Shown here: positions 18,261 through 27,900 of the stretch, piece after piece
Layout: each line of letters starts with the position of its first letter
Numbering within the stretch: position 1 is the stretch's first letter
Assembly: GCA_002066995.1 (NCBI GenBank)
Contig: MWTC01000015.1
Location: 34,986-98,985, forward strand
DNA length: 64,000 bases
Direction of reading: 5' to 3'
DNA from: Sphingobacteriales bacterium UTBCD1
GTDB lineage: Bacteria; Bacteroidota; Bacteroidia; Chitinophagales; Chitinophagaceae
Program-made: the position numbers and the translations under genes
The notes under the pieces: generated by a model
Told to the model about the DNA's origin: nothing
What the model saw: the letters and a program-made list of their open reading frames with translations, nothing else
The model's database searches: none

Positions 18261-18763
18261 AAAAGATGACAAGAAAAGCAAGATCTTATTCCACAACAGA
18301 AGAACCACAATCAAAAATGGAAGAGGCAGCAATACAATATGAATCTCTCCGGGTAATTTTGGGAGGCAAAAAAGATATAAAGAAAGCAATTGCCGGGGAT
18401 TTCGATCTGATTAGCCTGTCAAGAGAAGGCATAAAAAAATCCACCTTGAAATCTCTATTGACATATTTAGGAATTTCAATGGAGACTATGAGCAGGCTGC
18501 TGCATACTTCTCACCGGAACATTCAGCGCAAGCACGAAGAAGAATTGCTGGATACCTTAAAAACCGAAAAGGTTCTTGAGCTTGCAGCTTTTGCGCAGAG
18601 AGGTATAGAGGTAATAGGAGACAGGCAGGGTTTTATTGAATGGCTTCATAGCCCCCTGGTTGCTCTTAATAATAAAACCCCGGTTGATTTTTTAGATACT
18701 TCATTTGGCATCCAGATGGTCACAAAGATACTGGGCCGCTTAGAGCAGGGAGTGTATTCATAA
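18257..18763 (+). CDS. Xre/MbcA/ParS-type antitoxin (DUF2384)
   Basis: A 168-residue antitoxin. Residues about 55-100 form a helix-turn-helix-like region (KSTLKSLLTYLGISMETMSR, then LLHTSHRNIQRK). Residues about 105-166 are the DUF2384 toxin-binding domain, with the family hallmark NNKTPVDFLDT and a C-terminal VTKILGRLEQGVYS. The first 30 residues are basic and probably disordered. It should bind and neutralise the RES-domain toxin encoded 3 bp downstream and repress the operon. An alternative in-frame ATG lies at 18266. The tight spacing and gene order (antitoxin first) are the standard Xre-RES layout. Confidence 0.92.
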   Translation: MKKMTRKARSYSTTEEPQSKMEEAAIQYESLRVILGGKKDIKKAIAGDFDLISLSREGIKKSTLKSLLTYLGISMETMSRLLHTSHRNIQRKHEEELLDTLKTEKVLELAAFAQRGIEVIGDRQGFIEWLHSPLVALNNKTPVDFLDTSFGIQMVTKILGRLEQGVYS

Positions 18764-18766
18764 TCT

Positions 18767-19234
18767 ATGGAACTATACCGCATTGCCCAGGAAAAATATG
18801 CAGATGATCTTTCAGGCAATGGAGCAAAATTATTTGGGGGCAGGTGGAACAGCGAGGGCTTAGTTGCCTTATACACTTCCTCTTCCCGATCCTTAGCATT
18901 ATTGGAAACCTTAGCTCATACTCCGGCAAAAATGCTGGATCTGAAAGTTTATATGCTCATTACTTTATCGCTGCCCGATAATACCCGGCTTGAAACATTA
19001 GATAAAAGCAAACTTTCTCCCGGATGGGATGCACCGGATACAAGATCGATTACAAAAAGATTAGGAGATGAATTTCTGAAAAGGAAAAGCAATTTATTAT
19101 TAGCTGTTCCCAGTGTGTTGATGCCTGAGGAGAATAATTATTTGATTAATGTACTTCATCCTGAAATGAAAAAAATGAAAATAATCTTTAAACGAAGAAT
19201 ATATTTTGATGCAAGGTTAACTAAAGGATTATAA
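18767..19234 (+). CDS. RES-domain toxin (NAD-degrading family)
   Basis: A 155-residue RES-domain protein. The conserved polar residues that define the family are present: R26 in GGRWN, Y36 in LYTSSS and E47 in LLETLAH, followed by a serine in VPSVL and NNYLIN. Characterised members (MbcT, ParT and Pseudomonas RES) phosphorolyse NAD+ or ADP-ribosylate a target. The length is complete and all key residues are intact, so the toxin is predicted active. It is the second gene of the operon with the Xre-type antitoxin, with only a 3-bp gap. Confidence 0.93.
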   Translation: MELYRIAQEKYADDLSGNGAKLFGGRWNSEGLVALYTSSSRSLALLETLAHTPAKMLDLKVYMLITLSLPDNTRLETLDKSKLSPGWDAPDTRSITKRLGDEFLKRKSNLLLAVPSVLMPEENNYLINVLHPEMKKMKIIFKRRIYFDARLTKGL

Positions 19235-19257
19235 AACTTTTTTTGTCCCTGAATAAT

Positions 19258-20154
19258 TTATTTCGCCGTCAATTCTTCATACGCTGCCTGAAGAGGCCGC
19301 TGAATTCCATCACCTTTCCATTCGGTATTGCCGGGAATTTCAGTGTTTTTCAAAAATTCTTCTTTTGTTTTACCCGCTTTGATTTCGTTTTCGGTAAATT
19401 GTAATACCTGTCCAAGATAATCTCCGAACTTTTTCAGATCATCTGCATTGCCTGTTACAGCATAACCATCCACCGCATGGCCGTAAACAAAGAGGGTGTT
19501 CTTATCAAATTTGTTTACAGCTTTATCTAATACTTCTATCCAGCTTTTCATGTTGGCGCCGGCGCTGCGATCTACAAAGGGATGACGCCGGTTGAATACC
19601 AGGTCGCCCATGTGAACAATGTTTGCATGTTCAAAATGAATCATGGCATCTCCATCGGTATGTCCCCTTCCAAAATAGTAGAGGGAAATTTTTTCCTTTC
19701 CAAATTTTTCACTCCATGTGTCAGAAAAAGTTTGATCGGGGAATAATTGCTTGTCTTCACTTTTTTGAGCGGCAGCAACCCGTTTCTGATTTTGCAGTGA
19801 GTTTTCATGAGCCAGAACATGCCCGGTAATCCCTTTGAATGAAATATTTCCTGAAGTATGATCAGCGTGGTGATGTGTATTGATCAGTTTTGTAAATGGT
19901 TCTTCTGATTTTTTCTTCAACTCGTCAATGAGATGTTTCGATGTATCAGGAAATTGTGCATCCACCACTACAATTCCTTTTTTGTATAACATAAAAGCAA
20001 TAGTGCCGCCTCTTTCGGTAAAAATGCCAATATTGCTGCGCAGCATGGTGATCTTCCAGGATGGATCGAGCCAAGCTGGTAATAAATTTTTTTGTGTTAA
20101 AGCAAGGGCGCTTAAAGCAAATGAGGTGTTTTGAAGAAAAGAACGGCGATCCAT
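19258..20154 (-). CDS. Exported MBL-fold metallo-hydrolase
   Basis: A 298-residue metallo-beta-lactamase-fold protein. The metal motif HHHADH is at 94-99, followed by GRGHTDGD (third His region), HMGDLVF (bridging Asp) and YGHAVDG (last His). The N-terminus MDRRSFLQNT followed by a hydrophobic stretch resembles a twin-arginine (Tat) signal, so it may be exported folded with its metals. The substrate is unknown; such Bacteroidota proteins are not necessarily beta-lactamases. It is 46 bp downstream of the MFS gene on the same strand and may be cotranscribed. Confidence 0.87.
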   Translation of the reverse strand: MDRRSFLQNTSFALSALALTQKNLLPAWLDPSWKITMLRSNIGIFTERGGTIAFMLYKKGIVVVDAQFPDTSKHLIDELKKKSEEPFTKLINTHHHADHTSGNISFKGITGHVLAHENSLQNQKRVAAAQKSEDKQLFPDQTFSDTWSEKFGKEKISLYYFGRGHTDGDAMIHFEHANIVHMGDLVFNRRHPFVDRSAGANMKSWIEVLDKAVNKFDKNTLFVYGHAVDGYAVTGNADDLKKFGDYLGQVLQFTENEIKAGKTKEEFLKNTEIPGNTEWKGDGIQRPLQAAYEELTAK

Positions 20155-20200
20155 AACAATACGTTTTGACTATTGGAGAAAAAAAAGTCCCTGAAACCTT

Positions 20201-21451
20201 TCAATATTCAAATTTACGTAATCCCGGGGCTTTTGTCCATGTAGCAATAACTACGAACAGCGTCATGCATCCTCCAAACACCACTGAAGGAACCACGCCC
20301 ATGATCTTAGCGGCGAGGCCACTTTCGAATTGGCCCAGTTCATTGCTGGAATTGATGAACATGGAATTGACCGACATCACTCTTCCCCGCAATTCCATTG
20401 GTGTCCTTAATTGCAGGATCGTTCCCCGGATCACCAAGCTAACTCCATCCAGCATTCCACTGGCGAGCAACGCAGCAAAGGAAAGCCAAAACCATTTTGA
20501 CAGTGCAAAGAGGATGATGCAGCTTCCAAATCCTGCAACAGCAAATAGTAACTTTCTCCCCTGATGACTTTTTAGGGGAGAAATAGTAAGCAGGATCACG
20601 ATGCAAATAGAACCTATATCCGATGCAGCATTCAGCCATCCAAATCCCAATGGCCCCACTTTCAAAATATCTGAAGCATAAACCGGAACCATGGCAACGG
20701 CTCCGCCAAACAACACAGCAAACAGATCCAGCGACATGGCGCCAAGGATCACCTTTGTTTTGAAAACAAAACGCAACCCTTCTTTCACGCTTTCCCAAGT
20801 TTTTTTCTCTGCAGGGTTTGCTAACGGTTTTTTGGGTTTTATGAGTGACAAAACCATCAGCGCTGCAATCATGAGAGAACAAATAGCCGTTAATGAACCG
20901 GAGATTCCGAAAACGGCAATCAGGAATCCGCCTGCAGCATGTCCCGATACCGAGGCAGAAAGCCAGGTGCCCTGGTTCCAGGTGGTTGCGTTTTGCAAAA
21001 CCTCTTTCGGAACAATATAAGCTAACAGAACTGCAAAGGCGGGACCTGCAAAAGCACGAACAATACCACTTAAAAATATAACTCCGTAAATACAAAGTGT
21101 TATCCGGTGTTTACCTAAATGTTGACTGGCAAAATTTCCGGCTAAAAACAGGAGTAAGGAAGCACAGCAGAGATAGAAGAAAATGCCTTTCAATAATAGT
21201 TTTCTTTTTTCACTCAGGTCTATTACATGGCCTGCATACAATGCGAAAGATAGTGCCGGAATGATCTCAGACAATCCGAGCAAACCAATTGAAAACGGAT
21301 CTTGTGTTAATTCATACATCCACCAGCCTATAGAAGTGCTCATCATCCTCAGCGCCATTACAAAAAGAAAACGACCTGTCATCAGGTTTCGGAATTCTGT
21401 GATCTTAATGGAAATCAGAGGATCATGTTTTTGACCGGAGCCGGGTATCAT
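20201..21451 (-). CDS. MFS transporter (MFS_3/EntS-like)
   Basis: A 416-residue major facilitator with about 12 hydrophobic segments. The order and motifs (GLLGLSEIIPALSFALYAGH, then DLSEKRKLLL between segments 2 and 3, and the late MELRGRVMSVNSMFINSSNE) resemble the EntS/MFS_3 group of drug or siderophore exporters. The first cytoplasmic loop is basic as expected. The substrate cannot be deduced. It is followed 46 bp later by the MBL hydrolase gene on the same strand. Confidence 0.9.
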   Translation of the reverse strand: MIPGSGQKHDPLISIKITEFRNLMTGRFLFVMALRMMSTSIGWWMYELTQDPFSIGLLGLSEIIPALSFALYAGHVIDLSEKRKLLLKGIFFYLCCASLLLFLAGNFASQHLGKHRITLCIYGVIFLSGIVRAFAGPAFAVLLAYIVPKEVLQNATTWNQGTWLSASVSGHAAGGFLIAVFGISGSLTAICSLMIAALMVLSLIKPKKPLANPAEKKTWESVKEGLRFVFKTKVILGAMSLDLFAVLFGGAVAMVPVYASDILKVGPLGFGWLNAASDIGSICIVILLTISPLKSHQGRKLLFAVAGFGSCIILFALSKWFWLSFAALLASGMLDGVSLVIRGTILQLRTPMELRGRVMSVNSMFINSSNELGQFESGLAAKIMGVVPSVVFGGCMTLFVVIATWTKAPGLRKFEY

Positions 21452-21520
21452 AAATGCGAAACAGAGTTTCAGTTACCTGTAAAAATAACCAGGAAAGATC
21501 AAATTACCGGGCACGCCTGA

Positions 21521-22153
21521 TCAGGGCAGCGTCAGGTAATATTGCCTGTTCTCATATTCTTTATCCAGCGCTTCATATATCACTTTCAGGTGCTTTTCGT
21601 TGCCGAGAAAATCCGCATTGCTGGCATCAATGAACAAGGTTTTAATATTGTGCTGCTTAATATAATGAGTATAGGTTTGCTGCAGGTTAAATAAATAGTC
21701 GTCCTGTATGTTCTGTTCATAGGCACGGTTTCGTTTTTTAATGTTGGTTTGCAGTTTTTGAACAGGTGCATGCAGGTAGATCAGGATATCGGGTTGTATT
21801 AATTGCTGGTGGATGATGTCGAATAAGCGCTGGTATAACCGGAACTCATCTTCCGGCAGATTCACTTTGGCAAACAAAAGACATTTAGTAAAAAGGTAAT
21901 CAGAAATGGTAATGCTTTGAAATAGGTCTTTTTGCTGAAGGAGTTCTTTTAACTGTTTATATCGTTCTGCCATAAAAAAAAGTTCCAGCGGAAAAGCGTA
22001 CTGGCCGGGTTTCTCATAAAATTTTGCCAGGAACGGATTGTCTGCAAACTCTTCCAGTATCAACCGGGCATTATAGTGTTTGGAAAGCAGGTGAGCCAGG
22101 GTTGTTTTTCCTGCACCAATGTTTCCTTCTATTGTAATAAAGTGATAACGCAT
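21521..22153 (-). CDS. Deoxynucleoside kinase
   Basis: A 210-residue deoxynucleoside kinase (dNK/dCK/dGK family). The P-loop GNIGAGKTT is at 10-18. The ERYKQL block after the substrate-binding region, and a LID-type KKRNRAYEQ, are present. It phosphorylates deoxyribonucleosides in nucleotide salvage; which base is preferred cannot be told. It is downstream of folK on the same strand with a gap of about 106 bp. Adjacent folK and dNK genes are, as far as I recall, frequent in Bacteroidota. Confidence 0.9.
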   Translation of the reverse strand: MRYHFITIEGNIGAGKTTLAHLLSKHYNARLILEEFADNPFLAKFYEKPGQYAFPLELFFMAERYKQLKELLQQKDLFQSITISDYLFTKCLLFAKVNLPEDEFRLYQRLFDIIHQQLIQPDILIYLHAPVQKLQTNIKKRNRAYEQNIQDDYLFNLQQTYTHYIKQHNIKTLFIDASNADFLGNEKHLKVIYEALDKEYENRQYYLTLP

Positions 22154-22259
22154 TTATTCCGGTTGATAAATTGTATTTTTAAAAATAAAAAATCCGGGAT
22201 GTGCAAAATAATCTAAATGGTTATTGATTACCGTGTGGCTTTAAACATTGTGGAAAAAA

Positions 22260-22742
22260 TCAGGAATACTTTCTCACTTCCAGCTGATCGGAACAATCTT
22301 TCAGCAATTCAGACATGGTTTTCTTCAGCACCGGGTGAAATAGCATAGGAGCAATCTCTGTCATTGGCACCAGGACGAACCTCCGGTTTTGAATTTCAGG
22401 ATGTGGTATTTTTAAAAAACCGAGCCGGTAATGAGCGTCATTAAAAAATAATATGTCAATATCAATGATGCGGGGGCCGTATTTTTCAGTACGGATGCGC
22501 CCCATCTGCTGTTCGATTTGTTGAAGATGTTTAAGAAGATGCCTTGCAGTTAATGCTGTGTTTAACTCCAATACCTGGTTTAAAAAATCAGGCTGATCGG
22601 TGTTACCCCATGCTGCAGTTTTATATATGGATGATCTTAGGGCAATGGTGCCACATTGATCTTGGATGTTTTGTGCAGCGTTCATTATATTTTTCAAACG
22701 ATCGCCGAGATTGGTTCCGGTAAGCAAATAGGCTTTGTTCAT
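22260..22742 (-). CDS. folK: 6-hydroxymethyl-7,8-dihydropterin pyrophosphokinase
   Basis: A 160-residue HPPK that transfers pyrophosphate from ATP to 6-hydroxymethyl-7,8-dihydropterin in folate synthesis. The N-terminal GTNLGDR and the signature KYGPRIIDIDILFFND (with the two Mg-binding Asp residues) are complete. The following IPHPEIQNRRFVLVPM is the usual C-terminal block. Length is normal. The deoxynucleoside kinase gene lies downstream on the same strand. Confidence 0.95.
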   Translation of the reverse strand: MNKAYLLTGTNLGDRLKNIMNAAQNIQDQCGTIALRSSIYKTAAWGNTDQPDFLNQVLELNTALTARHLLKHLQQIEQQMGRIRTEKYGPRIIDIDILFFNDAHYRLGFLKIPHPEIQNRRFVLVPMTEIAPMLFHPVLKKTMSELLKDCSDQLEVRKYS

Positions 22743-22867
22743 GGTAAAAGCTAATCAGGCCTCAAATTTCTTTTATTTTATGCAGCCGGTGGCGACAAAC
22801 CCCGGAAATGAAAAAAAAATTGACAGATGGCTGGCGGGTTCTTCTACTCTTTGTGTGACAGAAAGTT

Positions 22868-22900
22868 TTTGAAGTTTTCGTTTTCTAAATAATACATTTG
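22868..22900 (+). promoter_or_regulatory. Putative promoter of the ABC-2 permease gene
   Basis: TTTG at 22868-22871, 21 nt, then TACATTTG at 22893-22900, an exact match to the Bacteroidota -7 element. The ATG is 17 nt after the -7 box. Confidence 0.6.
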
Positions 22901-22917
22901 CACATCAAATAAGTAAA

Positions 22918-24042
22918 ATGGCCGACCGGTTTAGCCAGCGCAGAGCATTGTGGGCAATCACTAAAGCAAGTTTCAGAGCAATTTTCCGTAACATCAGTTC
23001 TCTCATATTCAGTATCATTTTCCCTATCGTTTTTATCCTGATATTCGGTTCTTTCGGACAGGGAGTGCCAGGCCGGAATAAGATCGCTTTTTTGCCGGGA
23101 ACAGATACTACGTCTCAGCTCTATGACAGTATCATCAGCAACCCGCTGATAAAAGTTATTTCTTACCGGACTGCAAAAGGAACAATTGATACGGCCAGGA
23201 TGAAGGAAGATCTTGAAAAAGGGAGCCTGGATGCCAAAGTGGAATTAAAGCAATTTATGGATTCATCGGGCCAGCCTCATTTTATAATTCATTATACTTC
23301 CACTACTGCCAGCGGAAACGCCATTGCAGCATTGAAACAGACTTTTGATAACCTGTCCTTTAAAATGGAACGGCAGATGGCCGGCACCCGGTTCAATCAT
23401 TTCCAGATTATTCCCCGGATATATGAAGTGAGGCCTTATCATACGATTGATTTCATATTACCGGGCCAGTTAGGATTTTCCGTTTTGTTTTCCACTTTGT
23501 TTGGAATTGCATTTACTTTTTTCAACCTGAGAGAAACGCTGGTACTGAAACGGTTTTATGCATCTCCGGTTAACCGGATCAATATTTTATTGGGTATTGG
23601 CGCCAGCCGTTTGTTTTTTCAACTGGTCAATGTGATCATTTTGATTGGTTTTGGTTATTTTTTTTTAAACTTCACACTATTGAACGGATTTGTAACATTT
23701 TTGGAACTGATCATCATGTCCGTTTATATACTCTTTATTCTTATGGGGGTGGGCCTGATTTTCAGCAGTGTGGCAAAAACGGACACTTCGATTCCATTAC
23801 TGATCAATCTTTTCAGTTTTCCCCAAATCCTTTTGTCCGGGACATTTTTTTCTATAGATGTTTTTCCAAAATGGATGCAGCCATTTTGTGAAGCACTGCC
23901 GCTTACACAATTCAATAATGCAATCCGGAAAATTTCATTTGAGGGAGCGCATCTTACGGATTGCTGGAAAGAGGTCGGCATACTGGGTATCTGGGCATTG
24001 ATCACTTATATTATTGCGGTTCGTGTATTCCGGTGGGAATAG
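22918..24042 (+). CDS. ABC-2 type transporter permease
   Basis: A 374-residue membrane permease of the ABC-2 exporter class. An N-terminal segment (SSLIFSIIFPIVFILIFGSF) is followed by a large extracytoplasmic domain of about 120 residues, then five or six C-terminal segments with the usual FLPGQLGF-like start (here ILPGQLGFSVLFSTLFG) and SGTFFSIDVFPKWMQ. No ATP-binding subunit gene is adjacent in this window; the upstream promoter match makes a missing upstream partner in the same operon unlikely. It is followed 26 bp later by an SRPBCC gene. The exported substrate is unknown. Confidence 0.87.
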   Translation: MADRFSQRRALWAITKASFRAIFRNISSLIFSIIFPIVFILIFGSFGQGVPGRNKIAFLPGTDTTSQLYDSIISNPLIKVISYRTAKGTIDTARMKEDLEKGSLDAKVELKQFMDSSGQPHFIIHYTSTTASGNAIAALKQTFDNLSFKMERQMAGTRFNHFQIIPRIYEVRPYHTIDFILPGQLGFSVLFSTLFGIAFTFFNLRETLVLKRFYASPVNRINILLGIGASRLFFQLVNVIILIGFGYFFLNFTLLNGFVTFLELIIMSVYILFILMGVGLIFSSVAKTDTSIPLLINLFSFPQILLSGTFFSIDVFPKWMQPFCEALPLTQFNNAIRKISFEGAHLTDCWKEVGILGIWALITYIIAVRVFRWE

Positions 24043-24068
24043 CTTAAAAAACTTCTTAATTATTTTTT

Positions 24069-24587
24069 GTGCGTTTTATAAAACCGGCCATATTCGGGAT
24101 TCTTGTTTTTGGATTCGTGGTGTTGGTTATTTCCTTTTTTATTCCCTCCCGGATCAGGATAGCCCGGACGGTCCGTGTCAGTACAAATAAAGAAGAGGTA
24201 ATGAAAGAACTGGCAGATCCTGTAAAATGGAAGGACTGGTATCCCGGGGCAGATTCACTTTCTTTATTCTATGATTCGGGAATGGCGAAAGGACTGATAT
24301 TAAAGGATAAACCTGTATTCAATTTTGTATTGAAGGAGGTGAAGGAAAATGAAGTGACTGCATACTATGATAATGGTAAAGAAAAAATATTTTCTACATG
24401 GAGGGTATTTCCGGAAGTAGATTCAAATAATACTACTATACAGTGGTACCTGGATTTTTATATGGGCTGGTATCCGTGGAAAAAATTTTCCAGCCTCTTC
24501 TACGATAAGTTATATGGTTCACAAATGGATTCCGGTCTTGATCGTTTAAAAAAGAATTTGGAATCTAAAGCAAATTCCCCTGACTAA
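24069..24587 (+). CDS. Membrane-anchored SRPBCC (START-like) protein
   Basis: A 172-residue protein beginning at GTG. Residues about 5-25 form one hydrophobic anchor (AIFGILVFGFVVLVISFFIP). The rest is a START/Bet v1-like SRPBCC fold: SRIRIARTVRVSTNKEEV, then DPVKWKDWYPG, then FSTWRVFPEVDSNNTTIQW. Such domains bind small hydrophobic ligands; no enzyme activity is implied. Its position 26 bp after the permease gene suggests cotranscription and possibly a shared role at the inner membrane. Confidence 0.8.
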   Translation: MRFIKPAIFGILVFGFVVLVISFFIPSRIRIARTVRVSTNKEEVMKELADPVKWKDWYPGADSLSLFYDSGMAKGLILKDKPVFNFVLKEVKENEVTAYYDNGKEKIFSTWRVFPEVDSNNTTIQWYLDFYMGWYPWKKFSSLFYDKLYGSQMDSGLDRLKKNLESKANSPD

Positions 24588-24937
24588 ACAAAGAATAGGC
24601 ATTTAAGCGTTTTCTGATTCCGTCTTTAAAGATATATTTAATATTTGCGTCTTTTTGCGAGGTTTAAAAAGTTCTTTTGCATTTTTTTGCGAGAATATGC
24701 GATTATTTGTTGGCTTTTTATATAAATTGCCGAATAATATTTTATAAGGCATAAGAAGATGAGCTGAAAAGCTGCCCGATCCTGTGTAAATTATTATTAA
24801 TGATCTGAGTTGTAATTAATATCATTAAATATTTATCCTTTCAGAATTCATTGGCGATTGAACTGTGAGTTTGATATTAAAGACTGAAATTAATTTTCTA
24901 AATAGTTCTTTTTTTTCTTAACCTTAAAAACTGCTTT
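24588..24937. other. Regulatory region upstream of the SusCD operon
   Basis: 350 bp without a gene. It holds three TTTGCG motifs (24644, 24654, 24686), a 10-bp direct repeat TTTTTGCGAG (24652 and 24684, 32 bp apart), and a promoter-like pair at 24870-24898. Otherwise AT-rich. Confidence 0.45.
24870..24898 (+). promoter_or_regulatory. Possible promoter of the SusCD operon
   Basis: TTTG at 24870-24873, 17 nt, then TAATTTTC at 24891-24898 (7 of 8). About 39 nt separate it from the susC-like start codon. Confidence 0.35.
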
Positions 24938-27900
24938 ATGAGAAAACTTTATCAGAGAAGGCAATCAAAATGGAAAAACATTTTCTTTGTCCTGGCTTTG
25001 CAGCTATGTACTTTAATCGGACTGGCTCAGGTCCGGATAAGTGGTAAGGTTACTGGTCCTGACGGGAAAGGCCTGCCGGCCATTACTGTTTTGATTCATA
25101 ACACCACTTATGGCACAACCACAGATGCAGACGGTGCCTATTCACTTCAGGCCAATCTTCGTTCCGGAACTTACCAGATTGATTTTTCCGGTGTAGGATT
25201 CAAATCAAAATCACAGGCACTTGAAGTTGGCAGCGCATCTTCTTATACTTCCGATGTTCAGCTGGCTATTGATGCATTGAGTATGGATGAAGTGATCCTG
25301 ACGGGTGTGTCATTAGGAACTACACGTAAACAATTAGGAAGTTACATCAGCACGGTGAAAGCTGATCAATTGACTGAAGGCGCCACGTCAAATGTCCTGG
25401 CTGCATTGCAGGGTAAAACTGCTGGAGCACAGATTGTGCAAAACAACGGCGATCCTGCAGGCGGATTTTCTGTTCGCCTGAGAGGTATCAGTTCGATTCT
25501 TTCTTCTTCAGATCCACTCTATATCGTTGACGGGGTTATTATCAATAATGCAACTAACAGGGTAACCAATACGCAAAATTCTTATGATGGAAACAATTTT
25601 GTGGGTACCATTGGCCAAAACAGGTTAGCGGATATTAATCCGGCTGATATTGACCATATCGAAGTGTTGAATGGCGCTGCAGCTGCGGCAATTTATGGAT
25701 CCAGGGCAAACGCAGGTGTAATCCAAATTTTCACCAAGAAAGGTTCAAGCGGCGCTCCTGTGATCAATTTTTCAACTGGTATAATGATGAATCAGCTGAG
25801 AAAAAAAATTGGAGTGAACCATGCGCCCTTAAAATTCGGCGGACCTACTGATGGTCCCGGTGCATTTACACAGGATATTATTACAGCTGTAGGCGGTGCA
25901 TTGTTAACAAACACCACAGCAGTTACCCGGTATGATTACCAGGACTATATTTTTACAACAGGATTAGGCACTGATAATAACGTTTCTATCAGCGGAGGTT
26001 CCGATAAAACGAAGTATTATATTTCCGGATCTTATTTTTTTAACCAGGGCATTGTAAAGAATACCGATGCACGGCGCTACACATTCAGGGCAAATATTGA
26101 CCAGACACTGAATCGCTGGCTCAGCGTAAACCTTGGCCTGAATTATATCAACTCTTCTGCTCATGAAAAGCCGGACGGCAACTCATTCTATTCGCCGATG
26201 AACTCGGTGACGATCATCGGTAATTTTCACAATATCTGGCAGCGGGATGCATTAGGAAATATTCAGGCTGTAGGTGAAAGAGGCCGTGTAAATCCTGTTT
26301 CAGTTATTGAAGATTTTAAGCAGAGAGAAGAAACGGATCGCATCATTGCCAACCTGGGCGCAAAATTAAAACCCATGAAAGGGTTGACATTTGATTACAC
26401 CCTCGGTATAGACAATTATGCACAAAACGGGACTACTTATATGCCGCCCTTTACATATAACGTAAATACGGCTTTCTTCGGGGGAGGACTGACGCTTGAT
26501 CCAACCTTAAATGGTTATGCAAGTGCGGGCAATGATAATTTCTTCCAGATCAATAATGAGTTGAACGGAACTTACCAGTTCAACATAACCCCGGATCTTG
26601 CATCTACTACCCAGGTAGGTTATTCGATGCAGTATGAGAATAACCGTTATTCATTGATACAGGGACGTGGAATGGCTCCTTTTGTTCAGACTGTAAATGG
26701 GGCGAGCACCCTGCTCCCTTCTACTGACAGCAGAAGTGAATTATCCATCTCGGGTGAATATTTGCAACAGAATTTCAAATATAAAAATCAGCTTTTTATT
26801 ACTGGTGCTATCCGCCGTGATGGTTCATCAGTTTTCGGAGCGAATCAGAGAAACCAACTTTACTATAAGGCAAGCGGCAGTTACCTGATTTCAGAAACAA
26901 AATTCTGGAAAGAAAGCATGAGTTGGTGGAATATGTTTAAAATCCGTGCAGCTTATGGCCAATCCGGTAACCTCACCGGTATTGGAGCTTATTCACGTTT
27001 TAATACCTATACCTCTAATTCTTATTTAAGCAGGACATCCCTCAATTCCAGTTCTGTACTTGCTAATTCAAATGTAAAACCGGAAAGACAGGGAGAACTT
27101 GAGATCGGTACCGATATGTCGTTCCTTAAAGACAGGCTTAGTTTAACTTTTAACTGGTATAATAAAAAAGTTACAGACCTGTTGTACACACGTAATATTG
27201 CGCCAACCAACGGTTTTTCCAGCTTGCTGGACAATTTGGGTTCTTTAAGGAATAAAGGATTTGAAATTTTATTAACGGGATCTCCGGTATTGAAGAAAGA
27301 CCTTCAGTGGAATGTTACCCTGATTTATAATCATAACCGCAATAAAGTACTAGATGTAGGATCTGCATTGATCCTGCTGAGTACAAATGCAGGCGCACCG
27401 GTTTCATTATTGCAGGGATATCCTGTTGGAGTGTTCTATGGAACTTTCTTCGCCGTTGACGCCAATGGCAACCAGGTAAAAAACCCTGCAGGAATTCCTC
27501 AAATAGAAAAAGGAGTTCAAAACGGACCGCTTTCTTATACGCCTCAGCGGGATGGTAATGGGCTGCCGATAGGAACGACATTAAGAAAAGTGATCGGTGA
27601 TCCTAACCCTAAATATACTGCTACATTGACCAATGATGTGAATTATAAAAAATTCGGTCTTCATGTTCAGTTGGATGCTGTGCAAGGATTGAATGTTTTT
27701 AATGCAGACTTCAGAACCCGCCAGGGTGTTGGAAACGGATTAGTAGCACAACAGGAAGATTTAGGACAGGTGCCAAGAGGATATATACTCGGAGTGTACC
27801 AGGTGGAGCAATGGCGTATTGCAAACGGGGCATTTGTAAAACTGAGAGAAGTTTCTTTAAGTTATGATCTGGGCAAGTTTAAAATCTTCAGAGATCTTTC

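Noticed and set aside
20439..21095. 218-residue frame inside the MFS gene in another frame of the same strand
   Set aside because: Cysteine- and serine-rich out-of-frame translation of a transporter gene.
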